A stretch of 64,000 bases of DNA from Knufia peltigerae (taxonomy: Eukaryota; Ascomycota; Eurotiomycetes; Chaetothyriales; Trichomeriaceae), in contig JAPDRN010000056.1 in NCBI GenBank assembly GCA_030247855.1, forward strand, positions 147,283 through 211,282. Direction: 5' to 3'. Of the stretch, positions 16,270-25,974 are shown piece by piece. How positions within the stretch are numbered: position 1 is the first letter of the stretch; each line of letters begins with the position of its first letter. The notes under the pieces are model-generated. The model saw only the letters and a list, made by a program, of their open reading frames with translations. It ran no database searches and had not been told where the DNA came from. Position numbers and translations under genes: made by a program.

Positions 16270-18366
16270 TCAGGCCAGCAGGCGCAGCTTCGGCTCGCGC
16301 GCCCACTGGCGGGTGGCGGCAGCGGTGAGGAAGGCATTGCTGTCTTCGGCCTCCACGGTGCCGGCATCGTTGCCGACGCGCGCTGCCTTCAGCAGGGCCT
16401 GTGCGCCTTCGTCACTGGCAATCGCTTTGAGGTGCGCCCAGGCGTCGCTGACGAAGCCGACGGCCGCCGCTTCCTTGGCCAACGCCTTGCCGGCATCGGC
16501 ACTCAGCACCACCGCGATCGCATCGAAGATCACCGATGGGGTACCGGCCAGCTGTCCGTCGGCGGCCTGCACCTTGCCGTCGCTGAGGGTGGCGCCGCCC
16601 ACTTTGGGTGCCACCAGCTTGACGCTGGCGCCGGCCTTTTCGGTGGCCTTGCGCAGGTTGGCGATCACTCGCGCATCGGAACCTTCGTCGAACAGGATGC
16701 CGATGCAGCGCCCCTGCAGCACTGGCTTGTTGCGGCCGATCACGCGTACTTCGGGTGCGGCGGGCAGGTCCTGTGCGGGGGTTGCCGTCGGTGCCGGGTC
16801 GGGCAGGGTGCGCAGGGCCAGGCCATCGGCCACGCGCTTGGCCAGTCCCTCGTCGATATTGCGCAGATGGCTGACGGTGCGCACGCGCACCTTCTCCGTT
16901 TCCACCTTCGACAGCTCGAACACCAGCGCCGAGGCCAGGTGCGCCTGCTCCGGTTTCTCCAGGCTGCGGAAGAACATCCGCGCCTGGCTGTAGTGGTCGG
17001 CAAAGCTCTCCGCGCGGGTGCGGCCTTTGCGCCCGTCATCGGCGCTGGCGTGGCTGCGGAAACCGGCGGGGGTCTCGCGCGGGCTGTCTTCCTGCAGCGA
17101 ACTGGGGTCGTAGGCCACGCGCCCCTTCGGCACCTGCATCTGCATGTGGCCATCGCGCTGGTGGTTGGCGAACGGGCACTTCGGTGCGTTGATCGGGATC
17201 TGGTGGAAGTTCGGTCCACCGAGGCGGATCAGCTGGGTATCCAGATAGGAGAACAGCCGTCCCTGCAGCAGCGGATCGTTGCTGAAGTCGATGCCGGGCG
17301 GCACGTTGGCCGGGCAGAACGCAACCTGCTCGGTCTCGGCGAAGAAGTTGTCCGGCCAGCGGTCCAGCACCATGCGTCCGATCACCTGCAGCGGCACCAG
17401 CGACTCGGGGATGATCTTGGTCGGGTCCAGGTGGTCGAACGGGAAACCGTCGGCCTGTTCCTCGCTGAACAACTGCACGGCCAGCTCCCACTCGGGGAAG
17501 TCACCGCGCTGGATCGCCTCGAACAGGTCGCGCCTGTGGAAATCATTGTCGGCTGCCTGCAGTTTCAGCGCCTCGTCCCAGATGGTGGACTGCAGCCCCA
17601 GCTTCGGGCGCCAGTGGAACTTGACGAAGGTGGAGTTCCCTTCTTCATCCAGCAGGCGGAAGCTGTGGATGCCGAAACCTTCGATGGTGCGCAGCGAGCG
17701 TGGGATCGTGCGGTCGCTCATCGCCCACATGATCATATGCATCGATTCGGGCATCAACGAGACGAAATCCCAGAACGTGTCGTGCGCGCTGGCGGCCTGC
17801 GGGAACGCGCGGTCCGGTTCCATCTTCACCGCATGGATCAGGTCGGGGAAATTGATCGCGTCCTGGATGAAGAACACCGGAATGTTGTTGCCGACCAGGT
17901 CCCAGTTGCCCTCCCTGGTGTAGAACTTCACCGCGAAGCCGCGCACGTCGCGCGGGGTGTCGACCGAGCCAGCGCCGCCGGCGACGGTGGAGAAGCGGGT
18001 GAACACCGGCGTCTTCACCCCGACCTCGGTGAGGATCTTCGCCCGGGTCACCTTGCCCAGCGAGCGGGTCAGTTCGAAGTAGCCATGGGCGGCCGAACCG
18101 CGCGCGTGGACGATGCGCTCGGGAATGCGCTCGTGGTCGAAGTGGGTGATCTTCTCGCGCAGCAGGAAGTCTTCCAGCAGGGTCGGGCCACGCGGCCCCT
18201 GGCGCAGGGAATTCTGGTTGTCGGCGACCGGGATGCCCTGGTTGCTGGTCAGTACCGGATGGGCGCCTCCTGCGAGCTGATGCAGTTCATCGCCCTGGCC
18301 GCGGCTGTCACGGTCGGCGGAGGGAGTGGCGGGAGCGCGCTTGCCGGTCGGCTTGCTGGCGGCCAT
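16270..18366 (-). CDS. katE: Large-subunit catalase HPII
   Basis: A 698-residue clade 2 catalase that breaks down H2O2 in stationary phase or stress. A polar N-terminal extension (about 1-60) precedes the catalase core with the distal haem His in RIVHARGSAAHGYFE and the proximal haem Tyr in RLFSYLDTQLIRLG. A C-terminal flavodoxin/DJ-1-like domain (about 560-698, RCIGILFDEGSDA onward) distinguishes HPII from small catalases. GGAGATCCTCC lies ahead of the ATG. It is divergent from a PAS-AraC regulator with 117 bases between starts. Confidence 0.95.
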   Translation of the reverse strand: MAASKPTGKRAPATPSADRDSRGQGDELHQLAGGAHPVLTSNQGIPVADNQNSLRQGPRGPTLLEDFLLREKITHFDHERIPERIVHARGSAAHGYFELTRSLGKVTRAKILTEVGVKTPVFTRFSTVAGGAGSVDTPRDVRGFAVKFYTREGNWDLVGNNIPVFFIQDAINFPDLIHAVKMEPDRAFPQAASAHDTFWDFVSLMPESMHMIMWAMSDRTIPRSLRTIEGFGIHSFRLLDEEGNSTFVKFHWRPKLGLQSTIWDEALKLQAADNDFHRRDLFEAIQRGDFPEWELAVQLFSEEQADGFPFDHLDPTKIIPESLVPLQVIGRMVLDRWPDNFFAETEQVAFCPANVPPGIDFSNDPLLQGRLFSYLDTQLIRLGGPNFHQIPINAPKCPFANHQRDGHMQMQVPKGRVAYDPSSLQEDSPRETPAGFRSHASADDGRKGRTRAESFADHYSQARMFFRSLEKPEQAHLASALVFELSKVETEKVRVRTVSHLRNIDEGLAKRVADGLALRTLPDPAPTATPAQDLPAAPEVRVIGRNKPVLQGRCIGILFDEGSDARVIANLRKATEKAGASVKLVAPKVGGATLSDGKVQAADGQLAGTPSVIFDAIAVVLSADAGKALAKEAAAVGFVSDAWAHLKAIASDEGAQALLKAARVGNDAGTVEAEDSNAFLTAAATRQWAREPKLRLLA

Positions 18367-18483
18367 GGAGGATCTCCTGGAGCGGGTAGGGGCAGACCCC
18401 AGACACTGGCGCTGGCGGCGTTAATGCACGGTCCCGTAGGAGTGAACGCGCAGACAAATCGGCGGCTCGGGTATGCTTGCCGC

Positions 18484-19218
18484 ATGCGAGTCGAACCCGC
18501 CGACATCGAAGCCCTGTTCGACGCCATTCCGGACGTGCTGTTCTTCATGAAGGACCGCCAGGGCCGCTACACCTACGTCAACCAGACCATGCTGCGACGG
18601 CTGGGCCTGCGTGCGCGCAAGGACGTGATCGGCCGCACCGCGGCCGAGATCTACCCCACCGGCCTGAGTGCGGACTATGTCGACCAGGACGCACGCGTGC
18701 TGTCCGGCGAGGTGATCGAGAACCTGATGGAACTGCACCTGTTCGCCAACCGCGAACCGGGCTGGTGCTTGACCTGCAAACGCCCGTTGGTGGTGGACGG
18801 GCAGGTCGAGGGCCTGATCGGCATCTCCCGCGACCTCGGCCAGAAGGACAGCCTGGGCACCCAGTATGAGCAGCTTCGTCTGGCCTTGGCCCACCTCAAT
18901 ACGCACTACGCCGAGAACGTGCGCATGCAGACCCTGCTGGACATCACCGGATTCTCGTTGTCCAAGCTGGAGCGCAGCTTCCGCAAGGTGTTCCAGATGA
19001 CCCCGCAGCAGGTGCTGACCCGGTTGCGGATCCAGATGGCCATGCACCTGCTGCATGGCAACGAGAGCATCGCCTGCATCGGCCAGGCCTGCGGTTTCAG
19101 CGACCAGAGCGCGTTCACCCGCAAGTTCAAGGCTGAAACCGGTTTCTCACCACGCGCCTATCGCGCCCGTATTGGTGGGAATGTCAGCGGTAATCTCGGC
19201 GAGCCGGTACCGGCCTGA
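18484..19218 (+). CDS. PAS domain and AraC-type helix-turn-helix transcription regulator
   Basis: A 244-residue regulator. The N-terminal PAS domain (about 5-120; FDAIPDVLFFMKDRQGRYTYVNQTMLRRLG) is followed by an AraC/XylS DNA-binding domain (about 140-235) with both HTH units: LLDITGFSLSKLERSFRKVFQMTPQQ and IGQACGFSDQSAFTRKFKAETGFSPRAYR. PAS-AraC fusion is less common than cupin-AraC. The ligand or cofactor is unknown. Its position, divergent from katE, suggests control of katE or itself. The frame is open far upstream, antisense to katE, but only the ATG at 18484 starts the recognised domain. Confidence 0.87.
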   Translation: MRVEPADIEALFDAIPDVLFFMKDRQGRYTYVNQTMLRRLGLRARKDVIGRTAAEIYPTGLSADYVDQDARVLSGEVIENLMELHLFANREPGWCLTCKRPLVVDGQVEGLIGISRDLGQKDSLGTQYEQLRLALAHLNTHYAENVRMQTLLDITGFSLSKLERSFRKVFQMTPQQVLTRLRIQMAMHLLHGNESIACIGQACGFSDQSAFTRKFKAETGFSPRAYRARIGGNVSGNLGEPVPA

Positions 19219-19299
19219 GTTCCCTGCTGCGCTGTGCCTATCCCCGCGGCGGCTGGACACGGTAAGGTGTCGCCCTTGTCGCCGCCGCCAGCCCTGCCG

Positions 19300-20670
19300 A
19301 TGCCCGCCACCCCCGATCAGACCGCTTCGCCCTCCCGCCTCGGCCATTCGCTCAAGCCACGCCAGCTGATCATGATGGGGCTGGGCAGCGCCATCGGCGC
19401 CGGCCTGTTCCTCGGCTCCGGCGTAGGCGTGCAGGCGGCCGGCCCGGCGGTGCTGGTGTCCTACCTGGTGGCCGGTGCGCTGGTGATCATCGTCATGAAC
19501 GCGCTGGGCGAAATGGCCGCCGCCAAGCCGACCAGCGGTGCGTTCTCGGTGTATGCGGCCGATGCCATGGGCGCCACCGCGGGCGCCACCGTGGGTTGGC
19601 TGTGGTGGGTGCAGCTGGTCATCGTCATCGCCGCCGAGGCGGTGGGTGCGGCCGGGTTGCTGGCCACGGTCTGGCCGGTGGTGCCGGTACCGATGGCGGC
19701 ACTGGCATTCATGCTGTTCTTCACCGCGATCAACCTGCTCGGGGTAAAGAACTTCGGTGAGTTCGAATTCTGGTTCGCCATCCTCAAGGTGGCGGCGATC
19801 CTGGCATTCATCGCTGTTGGCGTGGCGCTGCTGATGGGCTGGCTGCCGCAGGTGGCCTCGCCCGGCCTGAGCAACTTCACCGAGCACGGTGGCTTCGCAC
19901 CGAAGGGGCTGGCCGGTATCGGCGCGGCGCTGCTGGTGGTGGTGTTCGCCTTCGGCGGCACCGAGATCGTGGCCGTCGCTGCGGCGGAAACCGAGGACCC
20001 CGAGCGCAGCATCGCCCGTGCCATCCGCACCGTGGCCTGGCGCATCCTGGTGTTCTACATCGGTTCGCTGAGCGTGATCATCGCCGTGGTGCCGTGGACC
20101 AGCGAAGCGCTGAAATCGCCGTTCGCCGCGGTTCTCGATGTCGCCAATATTCCGGGTGCGGCCACGGCCATCACCCTGATCGCAGTGATTGCCCTGCTGT
20201 CGGCGCTCAATGCCAATCTCTACGGCGCCTCGCGCATGATGTATTCGCTGGCGCAACGCCGCGAAGCACCGGCCGTGCTGGGCTGGACCGACCCGCGCCA
20301 GGTGCCGGTGATCGCGGTGCTGGCCAGCGTCCTGTTCGGCTTCGCTGCCACCATCATGGAACTGCTGTTCCCGGACAAGGTGTTGCCGGTGCTGCTGAAC
20401 ATCGTCGGTTCCACCTGCCTGCTGGTGTGGACGTTGTCGCTGGTTTCGCAGCTGGTGCTGCGCCGTCGCGCCGACCGCCTGGGCACGCGCCTGCCGTTCC
20501 GCATGGCCGGCTTCCCGTGGCTGACCGTCTGCGCGCTGGCGATCCTGGCGCTGATCTTCGGCCTGCTGCTGAGTGAAGCGCATACGCGCCTGCAGTTCCT
20601 GTCGATGGTGGCGCTGACGGCGACCATCGCGGCCAGCAGCGCCATTGCACGGCGCATGCGCGAGGCGTGA
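19300..20670 (+). CDS. APC family amino acid permease
   Basis: A 456-residue inner-membrane transporter with twelve predicted helices. The first helix carries the APC substrate motif GLGSAIGAGLFLGSG near residues 26-40, and the consensus amphipathic loop ALNANLYGASRMMYSLAQR lies near 305-323. The family resembles GABA/proline/lysine-type amino acid:proton symporters (AAT group). Substrate cannot be read from sequence. It starts about 80 bases after the PAS-AraC gene and could be read from the same promoter. A GGCCCGG-type palindrome with a GCTACC tail (about 20684-20702) follows the stop. Confidence 0.9.
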   Translation: MPATPDQTASPSRLGHSLKPRQLIMMGLGSAIGAGLFLGSGVGVQAAGPAVLVSYLVAGALVIIVMNALGEMAAAKPTSGAFSVYAADAMGATAGATVGWLWWVQLVIVIAAEAVGAAGLLATVWPVVPVPMAALAFMLFFTAINLLGVKNFGEFEFWFAILKVAAILAFIAVGVALLMGWLPQVASPGLSNFTEHGGFAPKGLAGIGAALLVVVFAFGGTEIVAVAAAETEDPERSIARAIRTVAWRILVFYIGSLSVIIAVVPWTSEALKSPFAAVLDVANIPGAATAITLIAVIALLSALNANLYGASRMMYSLAQRREAPAVLGWTDPRQVPVIAVLASVLFGFAATIMELLFPDKVLPVLLNIVGSTCLLVWTLSLVSQLVLRRRADRLGTRLPFRMAGFPWLTVCALAILALIFGLLLSEAHTRLQFLSMVALTATIAASSAIARRMREA

Positions 20671-20683
20671 TGGGGCCGCCGGG

Positions 20684-20702
20684 CATGGCCCGGCGCTACC
20701 GA
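20684..20702. repeat. Short REP palindrome with CTACC tail
   Basis: A CCGGGCATGGCCCGG stem with a GCTACC tail lies 14 bases after the permease stop. It is the same type as the element at 1371-1393. Confidence 0.6.
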
Positions 20703-20775
20703 TACGCCGCGCCCACATTCCGCGTGCCATCCTGATCGGGTGGGCCATCACCGGCCCGACGAACGGGAGCACCGC

Positions 20776-21186
20776 ATGCTGCGCAGCCGTCCCTTCCTGA
20801 TGTTCACCGGCCAGGCCGAAGCCGCGCTGGCCCTGTACGCCGAAGCCTTCGCTGAATTCCGCCTGCTGGCCCTGCAGCGCCATCCGGACGGGGCGGGCGC
20901 GGGCGTGCCCGGACAGGTCCGCCAGGCCATTTTCCTGCTCGGCGGCACCCACTACCTGTGCTTCGACAGCCTGGATGTGCATGACTTCACGTTCACGCCC
21001 TCAATGTCGCTGTTCGTGGAATGTGCGGGCGCCGAATCGTTCGAGCGTGCCGCGCGCGTGCTGGGCGACGGCGGGCATTGGCTGATGCCGGTGGGCGACT
21101 ACGAGTTCAGCAGCCGCTATGGCTGGGTGCAGGACCGCTTCGGCGTGTCGTGGCAGTTGAGCCTGGGGCAGATGCCCGACCCATGA
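20776..21186 (+). CDS. PhnB/VOC-type glyoxalase-fold protein
   Basis: A 136-residue protein of the vicinal oxygen chelate superfamily, closest in pattern to the PhnB/3-demethylubiquinone-like group: FLMFTGQAEAALALYAEAF at the start, IFLLGGTHYLCFDS in the middle, and YEFSSRYGWVQDRFGVSWQL at the end. The function of this subgroup is largely unknown. GGGAGC precedes the ATG at 20776. It is convergent with gcvP across a terminator hairpin. Confidence 0.8.
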   Translation: MLRSRPFLMFTGQAEAALALYAEAFAEFRLLALQRHPDGAGAGVPGQVRQAIFLLGGTHYLCFDSLDVHDFTFTPSMSLFVECAGAESFERAARVLGDGGHWLMPVGDYEFSSRYGWVQDRFGVSWQLSLGQMPDP

Positions 21187-21196
21187 TGGCAAATCA

Positions 21197-21215
21197 TCCA
21201 CGCATGGCGTGGATC
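21197..21215. repeat. REP palindrome ATCCACGC/GCGTGGAT
   Basis: The ATCCACGCATGGCGTGGAT palindrome recurs, with a GTAG edge, at 29653-29677, 44705-44728 and 56592-56685. Confidence 0.7.
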
Positions 21216-21228
21216 CACTGCAAAGGAA

Positions 21229-21252
21229 AACGGCCCGCTTGCGCGGGCCGTT
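21229..21252. terminator. Terminator hairpin between PhnB-like gene and gcvP
   Basis: AACGGCCCGC pairs with GCGGGCCGTT around a TTGC loop, 24 bases downstream of the gcvP stop on the minus strand. The A-rich left flank (AAAGGAAAA) becomes a T-tract for gcvP, so it chiefly ends gcvP mRNA. Confidence 0.82.
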
Positions 21253-21275
21253 CTCAATTCCGCTACCGCGAAGGC

Positions 21276-22008
21276 TTACGCCTCTACTTCATCGTCCTTG
21301 TAGGCATCGACCGGGATGCAGGCACACATCACGTTCTTGTCGCCGTACACGTTGTCGACGCGTGCCACCGGCGGCCAGTACTTCTGCAGCTTCAGGCTCG
21401 GCAGCGGGAACGCGGCCAGCTCGCGCGGGTAGGCGTGGGTCCATTCGCTGGCGGTCACTGCGGTCGCCGTGTGCGGCGCGTTCTTCAGCGGGTTGTCCTC
21501 GCGGTCCAGGCGGCCGTCTTCGATCGCGGTGATCTCTTCGCGGATCTGGATCATCGCGTCGATGAAGCGGTCCAGCTCGTGCAGCGATTCGCTCTCGGTC
21601 GGCTCGACCATCAGCGTGCCGGCCACCGGGAAGCTCAGGGTCGGGGCATGGAAGCCGAAGTCGATCAGGCGCTTGGCCACGTCTTCAGCACCGATGCCGC
21701 TGGTCTTCTCCAGCGGACGCACGTCCAGGATGCACTCATGCGCGACCAGGCCGTTGCGACCGGTGTACAGGGTCTTGAAGTGCGGGGCCAGGCGCTTGGC
21801 GATGTAGTTGGCGTTGAGCTGGGCGACCTGGGTGGCCTTGCGCAGGCCTTCGGTGCCCATCATCGCGATGTACATCCAGCTGATCGGCAGGATCGAGGCG
21901 CTGCCGAAGCTGGCGGCGCTGACCATGCCTACCGGACCGTTGTCACCCAGCTTGCCCGGCAGGAACGGGGCAAGGTGCGACTTGACCGCACACGGGCCAA
22001 CGCCCGGG

Positions 22009-22049
<41 letters not shown>

Positions 22050-24143
22050 CAGGTGCGAAACGTCCGAACCCCACTTGCCCGGCTTGGCCACGCCGACCAG
22101 GGCGTTCATGTTGGCACCGTCGGTGTACACCTGGCCGCCGTGCTTGTGGATGATCTCGCAGATCTCCACCACCTCTTCCTCGAACACGCCGTGCGTGGAC
22201 GGGTAGGTCATCATGATTGCGGCCAGGCGGTCGCTGTACTTCTCGGCGTTGAGGCGGATGTCCTCGACGTCGACGTTGCCGTTGGCATCGGTCTTGGTGA
22301 CCACGACCTTCATACCGCACATCTGTGCCGAGGCCGGGTTGGTGCCGTGCGCCGAATCCGGGATCAGGCAGATATCTCGGTGATCTTCGCCACGCGAGCG
22401 GTGGTAGGCGCGGATCGCCAGCAGGCCGGCGTACTCGCCCTGCGCACCGGAGTTCGGCTGCAGGCTGACGGCGTCGTAGCCGGTGCACTCGACCAGCATC
22501 GCTTCCAGCGAATCGATCAGTTCCTTGTAGCCCAGCGCCTGCTCGGCCGGCACCAGCGGGTGGATCTGCGAGAACTCCGGCCAGGTCACCGGAATCATTT
22601 CGGCGGTGGCGTTGAGCTTCATGGTGCACGAGCCCAGCGGGATCATCGTGCGGTCCATCGCCAGGTCCTTGTCGGCCAGCGAACGCAGGTAGCGCAGCAG
22701 TTCGTGCTCGCTGTGGTGGGTGTTGAACACCGGGTGGGTCAGGAACGCGGACTGGCGCAGCAGGCCGGCCGGCAGTGCGTCGGCGGTGCTGGCATCCAGC
22801 GCGTCCACGTCAACGTTGGCACCGAACAGCGCGCCCACGGCGACGATGTCGGCGCGGGTGGTGGTCTCGTCCAGGCTGATGCCCACCGAGCTGCTGTCGA
22901 TCGCACGCAGGTTGTAGCCGGCAGCACGGGCCTTGGCATGGATCGCGTCGGCGTCGATACCGGTGACGTGCAGGGTGTCGAAGAAGTCGGCACCGACCTG
23001 CACACCGGCGGTGCGCAGCGCGCTGGCCAGGATCGCGGCCAGGCGGTGGGTGCGGCGGGCGATGCGGGTCAGGCCTTCCGGACCGTGGTAGACGGCGTAC
23101 ATCGAGGCCATCACCGCCAGCAACACCTGTGCGGTGCAGATGTTGGAGGTGGCCTTCTCGCGGCGGATGTGCTGTTCGCGGGTCTGCAGGGTCAGGCGGT
23201 AGGCCGGGTTGCCCTGTGCGTCGATCGAGACGCCGATCAGGCGGCCCGGCATCGAACGCTTGTAGGCGTCACGGCAGGCCATGAACGCAGCATGCGGGCC
23301 ACCGAAGCCGAACGGCACGCCGAAACGCTGACTGTTGCCGACCACGATGTCCGCACCCCATTCGCCCGGGGCGGTCAGCAGGGTCAGTGCCAGCAGGTCG
23401 GTGGCCACGGCCACCAGGCCGCCGCGTGCGTGCACGGCATCGACCAGCGCCTTGTAGTCGCCGACCTGGCCGAAGGTGTCCGGGTACTGCAGCAGCAGGC
23501 CGAAGGCTTCCGCTTCCAGCGCTTCGGCCGGGGTGCCCACGCGCAGCACGATGCCCATGGGCTCGGCGCGGGTGCGCAGCAGTTCCAGCGTCTGCGGGTG
23601 CACGGCGTCGTGCACGAAGAAGGTGTCCGACTTCGACTTGGCCGAACGCTTGGCCAGGGTCATCGCTTCAGCGGCGGCAGTGGCTTCGTCCAGCAGCGAG
23701 GCGTTGGCGATTTCCATGCCGGTCAGGTCGGCGCACAGGGTCTGGAAGTTGATCAGCGCTTCCATGCGGCCCTGCGAGATCTCCGCCTGGTACGGCGTGT
23801 AGGCGGTGTACCAGGCCGGGTTTTCCAGGATGTTGCGCAGGATCACGTTCGGCGTGTGGGTACCGTAGTAGCCCTGGCCGATGAAGCTGCGCAGCACGGT
23901 GTTCTTGTCGGCGATCGCGCGGATCTTCGCCAGCGCCTGCACTTCGGTGATCGACTCCGGCAGCGCCAGCGGTGCCGGCGACTTGATCTTGGCCGGCACG
24001 ATGGCATCGGTCATTGCATCCAGCGACGCGTGGCCGATGACGCCGAGCATCTGCGCGATCTCGGCATCGTTGGGGCCGATGTGGCGCTCGACGAACGCGG
24101 AATGGTGCTCGAGCTCACGCAGGGAAGGGGTGTTCTGGGACAT
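21276..24143 (-). CDS. gcvP: Glycine dehydrogenase (decarboxylating), P protein of glycine cleavage system
   Basis: A 955-residue pyridoxal-phosphate enzyme in the full-length homodimeric form, with N- and C-terminal halves fused. The PLP lysine is in HLNLHKTFCIPHGGGGPG, and FIGQGYYGTHTP and EYAGLLAIRAYH-type signatures are present. It decarboxylates glycine and passes aminomethyl to the H protein GcvH. The start MSQNTPSLRELEHH fits the family; an open frame running upstream of it lies in the riboswitch. gcvT and gcvH are not beside it, so the system is split. A tandem glycine riboswitch lies in the 5' leader. Confidence 0.97.
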
Positions 24144-24204
24144 GGCGAAGGATCCGTCAGGAAAGGGCACACGCACGGGCACAAGCCGCCGGTCGGCGGT
24201 CTGC

Positions 24205-24385
24205 GGGCGCCCCTCTGTCCTTTTGCCTGAGAGTTTAAAAGCGCGGAAAACCGCGGCTTCGTGCCCCTTCGGCGCCGGATCGAACCGGTCTCTCCAGAGT
24301 TCTGTTACGGGTGGTATCGGGCCTGAGCGATTACGGGCGTTGCGCCTTCGGCAGCGGTGACCTGCTTCTCCCACCGTGTTGCCCG
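24205..24385 (-). promoter_or_regulatory. Tandem glycine riboswitch controlling gcvP
   Basis: Read on the minus strand, the leader holds two consecutive glycine aptamers. The first (about 24385-24301) begins GGGAGAAGC and contains GCCGAAGGCGCAA and CGCTCAGGC followed by ATACCACCCG. The second (about 24300-24209) begins GGAGAGACCGG and contains CGCCGAAGGGGCA and CTCTCAGGCAAAAGGACAGAGG, the strongest hallmark of this class. Tandem aptamers sense glycine and usually switch gcv genes on. The gene start is about 65 bases beyond the second aptamer, so the expression platform lies in 24144-24205. Confidence 0.93.
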
Positions 24386-24388
24386 CCG

Positions 24389-24394
24389 ATTATA
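24389..24394 (-). promoter_or_regulatory. Probable -10 element of gcvP promoter
   Basis: TATAAT on the minus strand lies just upstream of the first glycine aptamer, so transcription would begin at the riboswitch 5' edge. No good -35 match lies 16-18 bases further upstream. Confidence 0.55.
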
Positions 24395-24606
24395 GCCTCT
24401 TGCCGACGCCCGACGGTGGTCCGGATCGGCCTCACGGGCCTGAATGGCCGATGGCCCGGGCGTGCGTTCTGTGCACCCGTGCATGGCATCGCACGCATTC
24501 CCCACCTATCATGGACGAATTCTCGTATTCATCTGGCGCTGTCCCTGCTGCAGGGGATCGGCGCCCGCCGTGCGTGTCATGCATGGCCCTGCCGGACGCT
24601 TGCCCG

Positions 24607-25833
24607 ATGACCGCCGCTGTTGCTCCTTCCACCCGCCGCATGGCCCTCTTGCTCGCTGGCCTGGCCATGTTCGGTCCGTTCTCGATCGACACCATCTTTC
24701 CTGCGTTTCCGCAGCTGGCCCAGCGCCTGGCGGTGGACGAAGTGGCGGTGCAGCAGACCATCAGCGTCTACCTGCTGTTCTACGGCCTGATGAGCCTGGC
24801 CCACGGCCCGCTGTCCGATGCGTGGGGGCGCAAGCAGGTGATCCTCGGCGGCCTGGTGATTTTCGTCGGCGCCTCGGTGGGCTGTGCGCTGTCCACCGAC
24901 CTGACCACGCTGCTGATGTTCCGTGCACTGCAGGGGCTGTCCGCCGGCGTGGGCATGATTGTCGGCCGCGCGGTGATCCGCGATCTGTACCACGGCCACG
25001 ACGCGCAGCGGCTGATGAGTCAGGTGTCGATGCTGTTCGGCATCGCCCCGGCCATTGCGCCGATCATCGGCGGCTGGATCCTGCTCAGCGGTGCCGGCTG
25101 GCCGCTGATCTTCTGGTTCCTGGTGGTGTTCGCGCTGGTGCTGCTGGCGGCCACCGCGCGCTTCCTGCCGGAAACCCATCCGGTGGAGGCCCGCATCGCC
25201 CTGTCGCCACGCACGTTGATGCGCGATTACGTGCGCATCGGCTTCAACCCGCGTTTCCTGCGCCTGGCACTGGCTGGCAGCATCGGGTTTGGCGGCATCT
25301 TCCTGTACATCTCCTCGGCGCCGGCCATCGTGATGCAGCACCTGCATCTGGGTGAAGGCGGCTTTGCATGGCTGTTCATTCCCACCATCGGCGGCATGAC
25401 CACCGGTTCGTTCCTGTCCGGGCGCATGGCCGGGCACAGCACACCGGCCCGGCAGGTCTCCCTCGGCTTCACCCTGTGTGCGGTCTCAGCCGCGTTGAAC
25501 ATAGGCTACGTCAGTCTGGCGCCGCAGTTCGCGCTGCCGTGGGCGGTGATGCCGATCTTCCTGGGCGGCATGGGCATGGCGCTGATCTTCCCGATCCTGG
25601 CGCTGGCGGTGCTGGACATGTATCCGTTGCAGCGCGGTCTGGCGTCGTCGCTGCAGGCCTTCGTGCAGCTGATGATCAGCACCGTGGTGGCCGGCGTGGT
25701 ATCGCCACTGCTGCACGACAGCCCGCTGCATCTGGCACTGGGACAGGCGGCCTTCTTCGCGGCCGGCTTCGTGTTCTGGTACTGGGAGCACCAGCGCGAG
25801 CGCGCATCAGAGGCAGCCGGCACGGCGCATTGA
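24607..25833 (+). CDS. Bcr/CflA family multidrug efflux MFS transporter
   Basis: A 408-residue major facilitator protein with twelve predicted helices. The loop 2-3 motif GPLSDAWGRKQVILGG and the helix 5 motif GIAPAIAPIIGGWIL mark the DHA1 drug:H+ antiporter group of Bcr/CflA type. It exports small drugs; substrates are not predictable. The start at 24607 (MTAAVAPSTRRM) directly precedes helix 1; a longer reading upstream has no membrane-protein character. It is divergent from gcvP and its riboswitch, with the promoter region in 24400-24600. Confidence 0.88.
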   Translation: MTAAVAPSTRRMALLLAGLAMFGPFSIDTIFPAFPQLAQRLAVDEVAVQQTISVYLLFYGLMSLAHGPLSDAWGRKQVILGGLVIFVGASVGCALSTDLTTLLMFRALQGLSAGVGMIVGRAVIRDLYHGHDAQRLMSQVSMLFGIAPAIAPIIGGWILLSGAGWPLIFWFLVVFALVLLAATARFLPETHPVEARIALSPRTLMRDYVRIGFNPRFLRLALAGSIGFGGIFLYISSAPAIVMQHLHLGEGGFAWLFIPTIGGMTTGSFLSGRMAGHSTPARQVSLGFTLCAVSAALNIGYVSLAPQFALPWAVMPIFLGGMGMALIFPILALAVLDMYPLQRGLASSLQAFVQLMISTVVAGVVSPLLHDSPLHLALGQAAFFAAGFVFWYWEHQRERASEAAGTAH

Positions 25834-25974
25834 GCGTCGCGCAGGGGTAGGGTGCGCCATCACGCGCGGGCCCGTTGCGGCGCCGGGAGCAAGGATTAGG
25901 CTGGGGTTTCCAGCGAGCCGGTTCGTGGATGCACGACAGCCAGCCATCCCGATGTCGTCGTATGAGGTACCCGC

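Noticed and set aside
16192..19218. A 1008-codon open frame on the plus strand across katE
   Set aside because: It is the antisense of katE, open because of high GC, and only its last 244 codons (from 18484) encode the PAS-AraC regulator.
21021..24230. A 1069-codon open frame on the plus strand
   Set aside because: Antisense to gcvP; composition is His/Gly/Arg-rich shadow translation with no domain.
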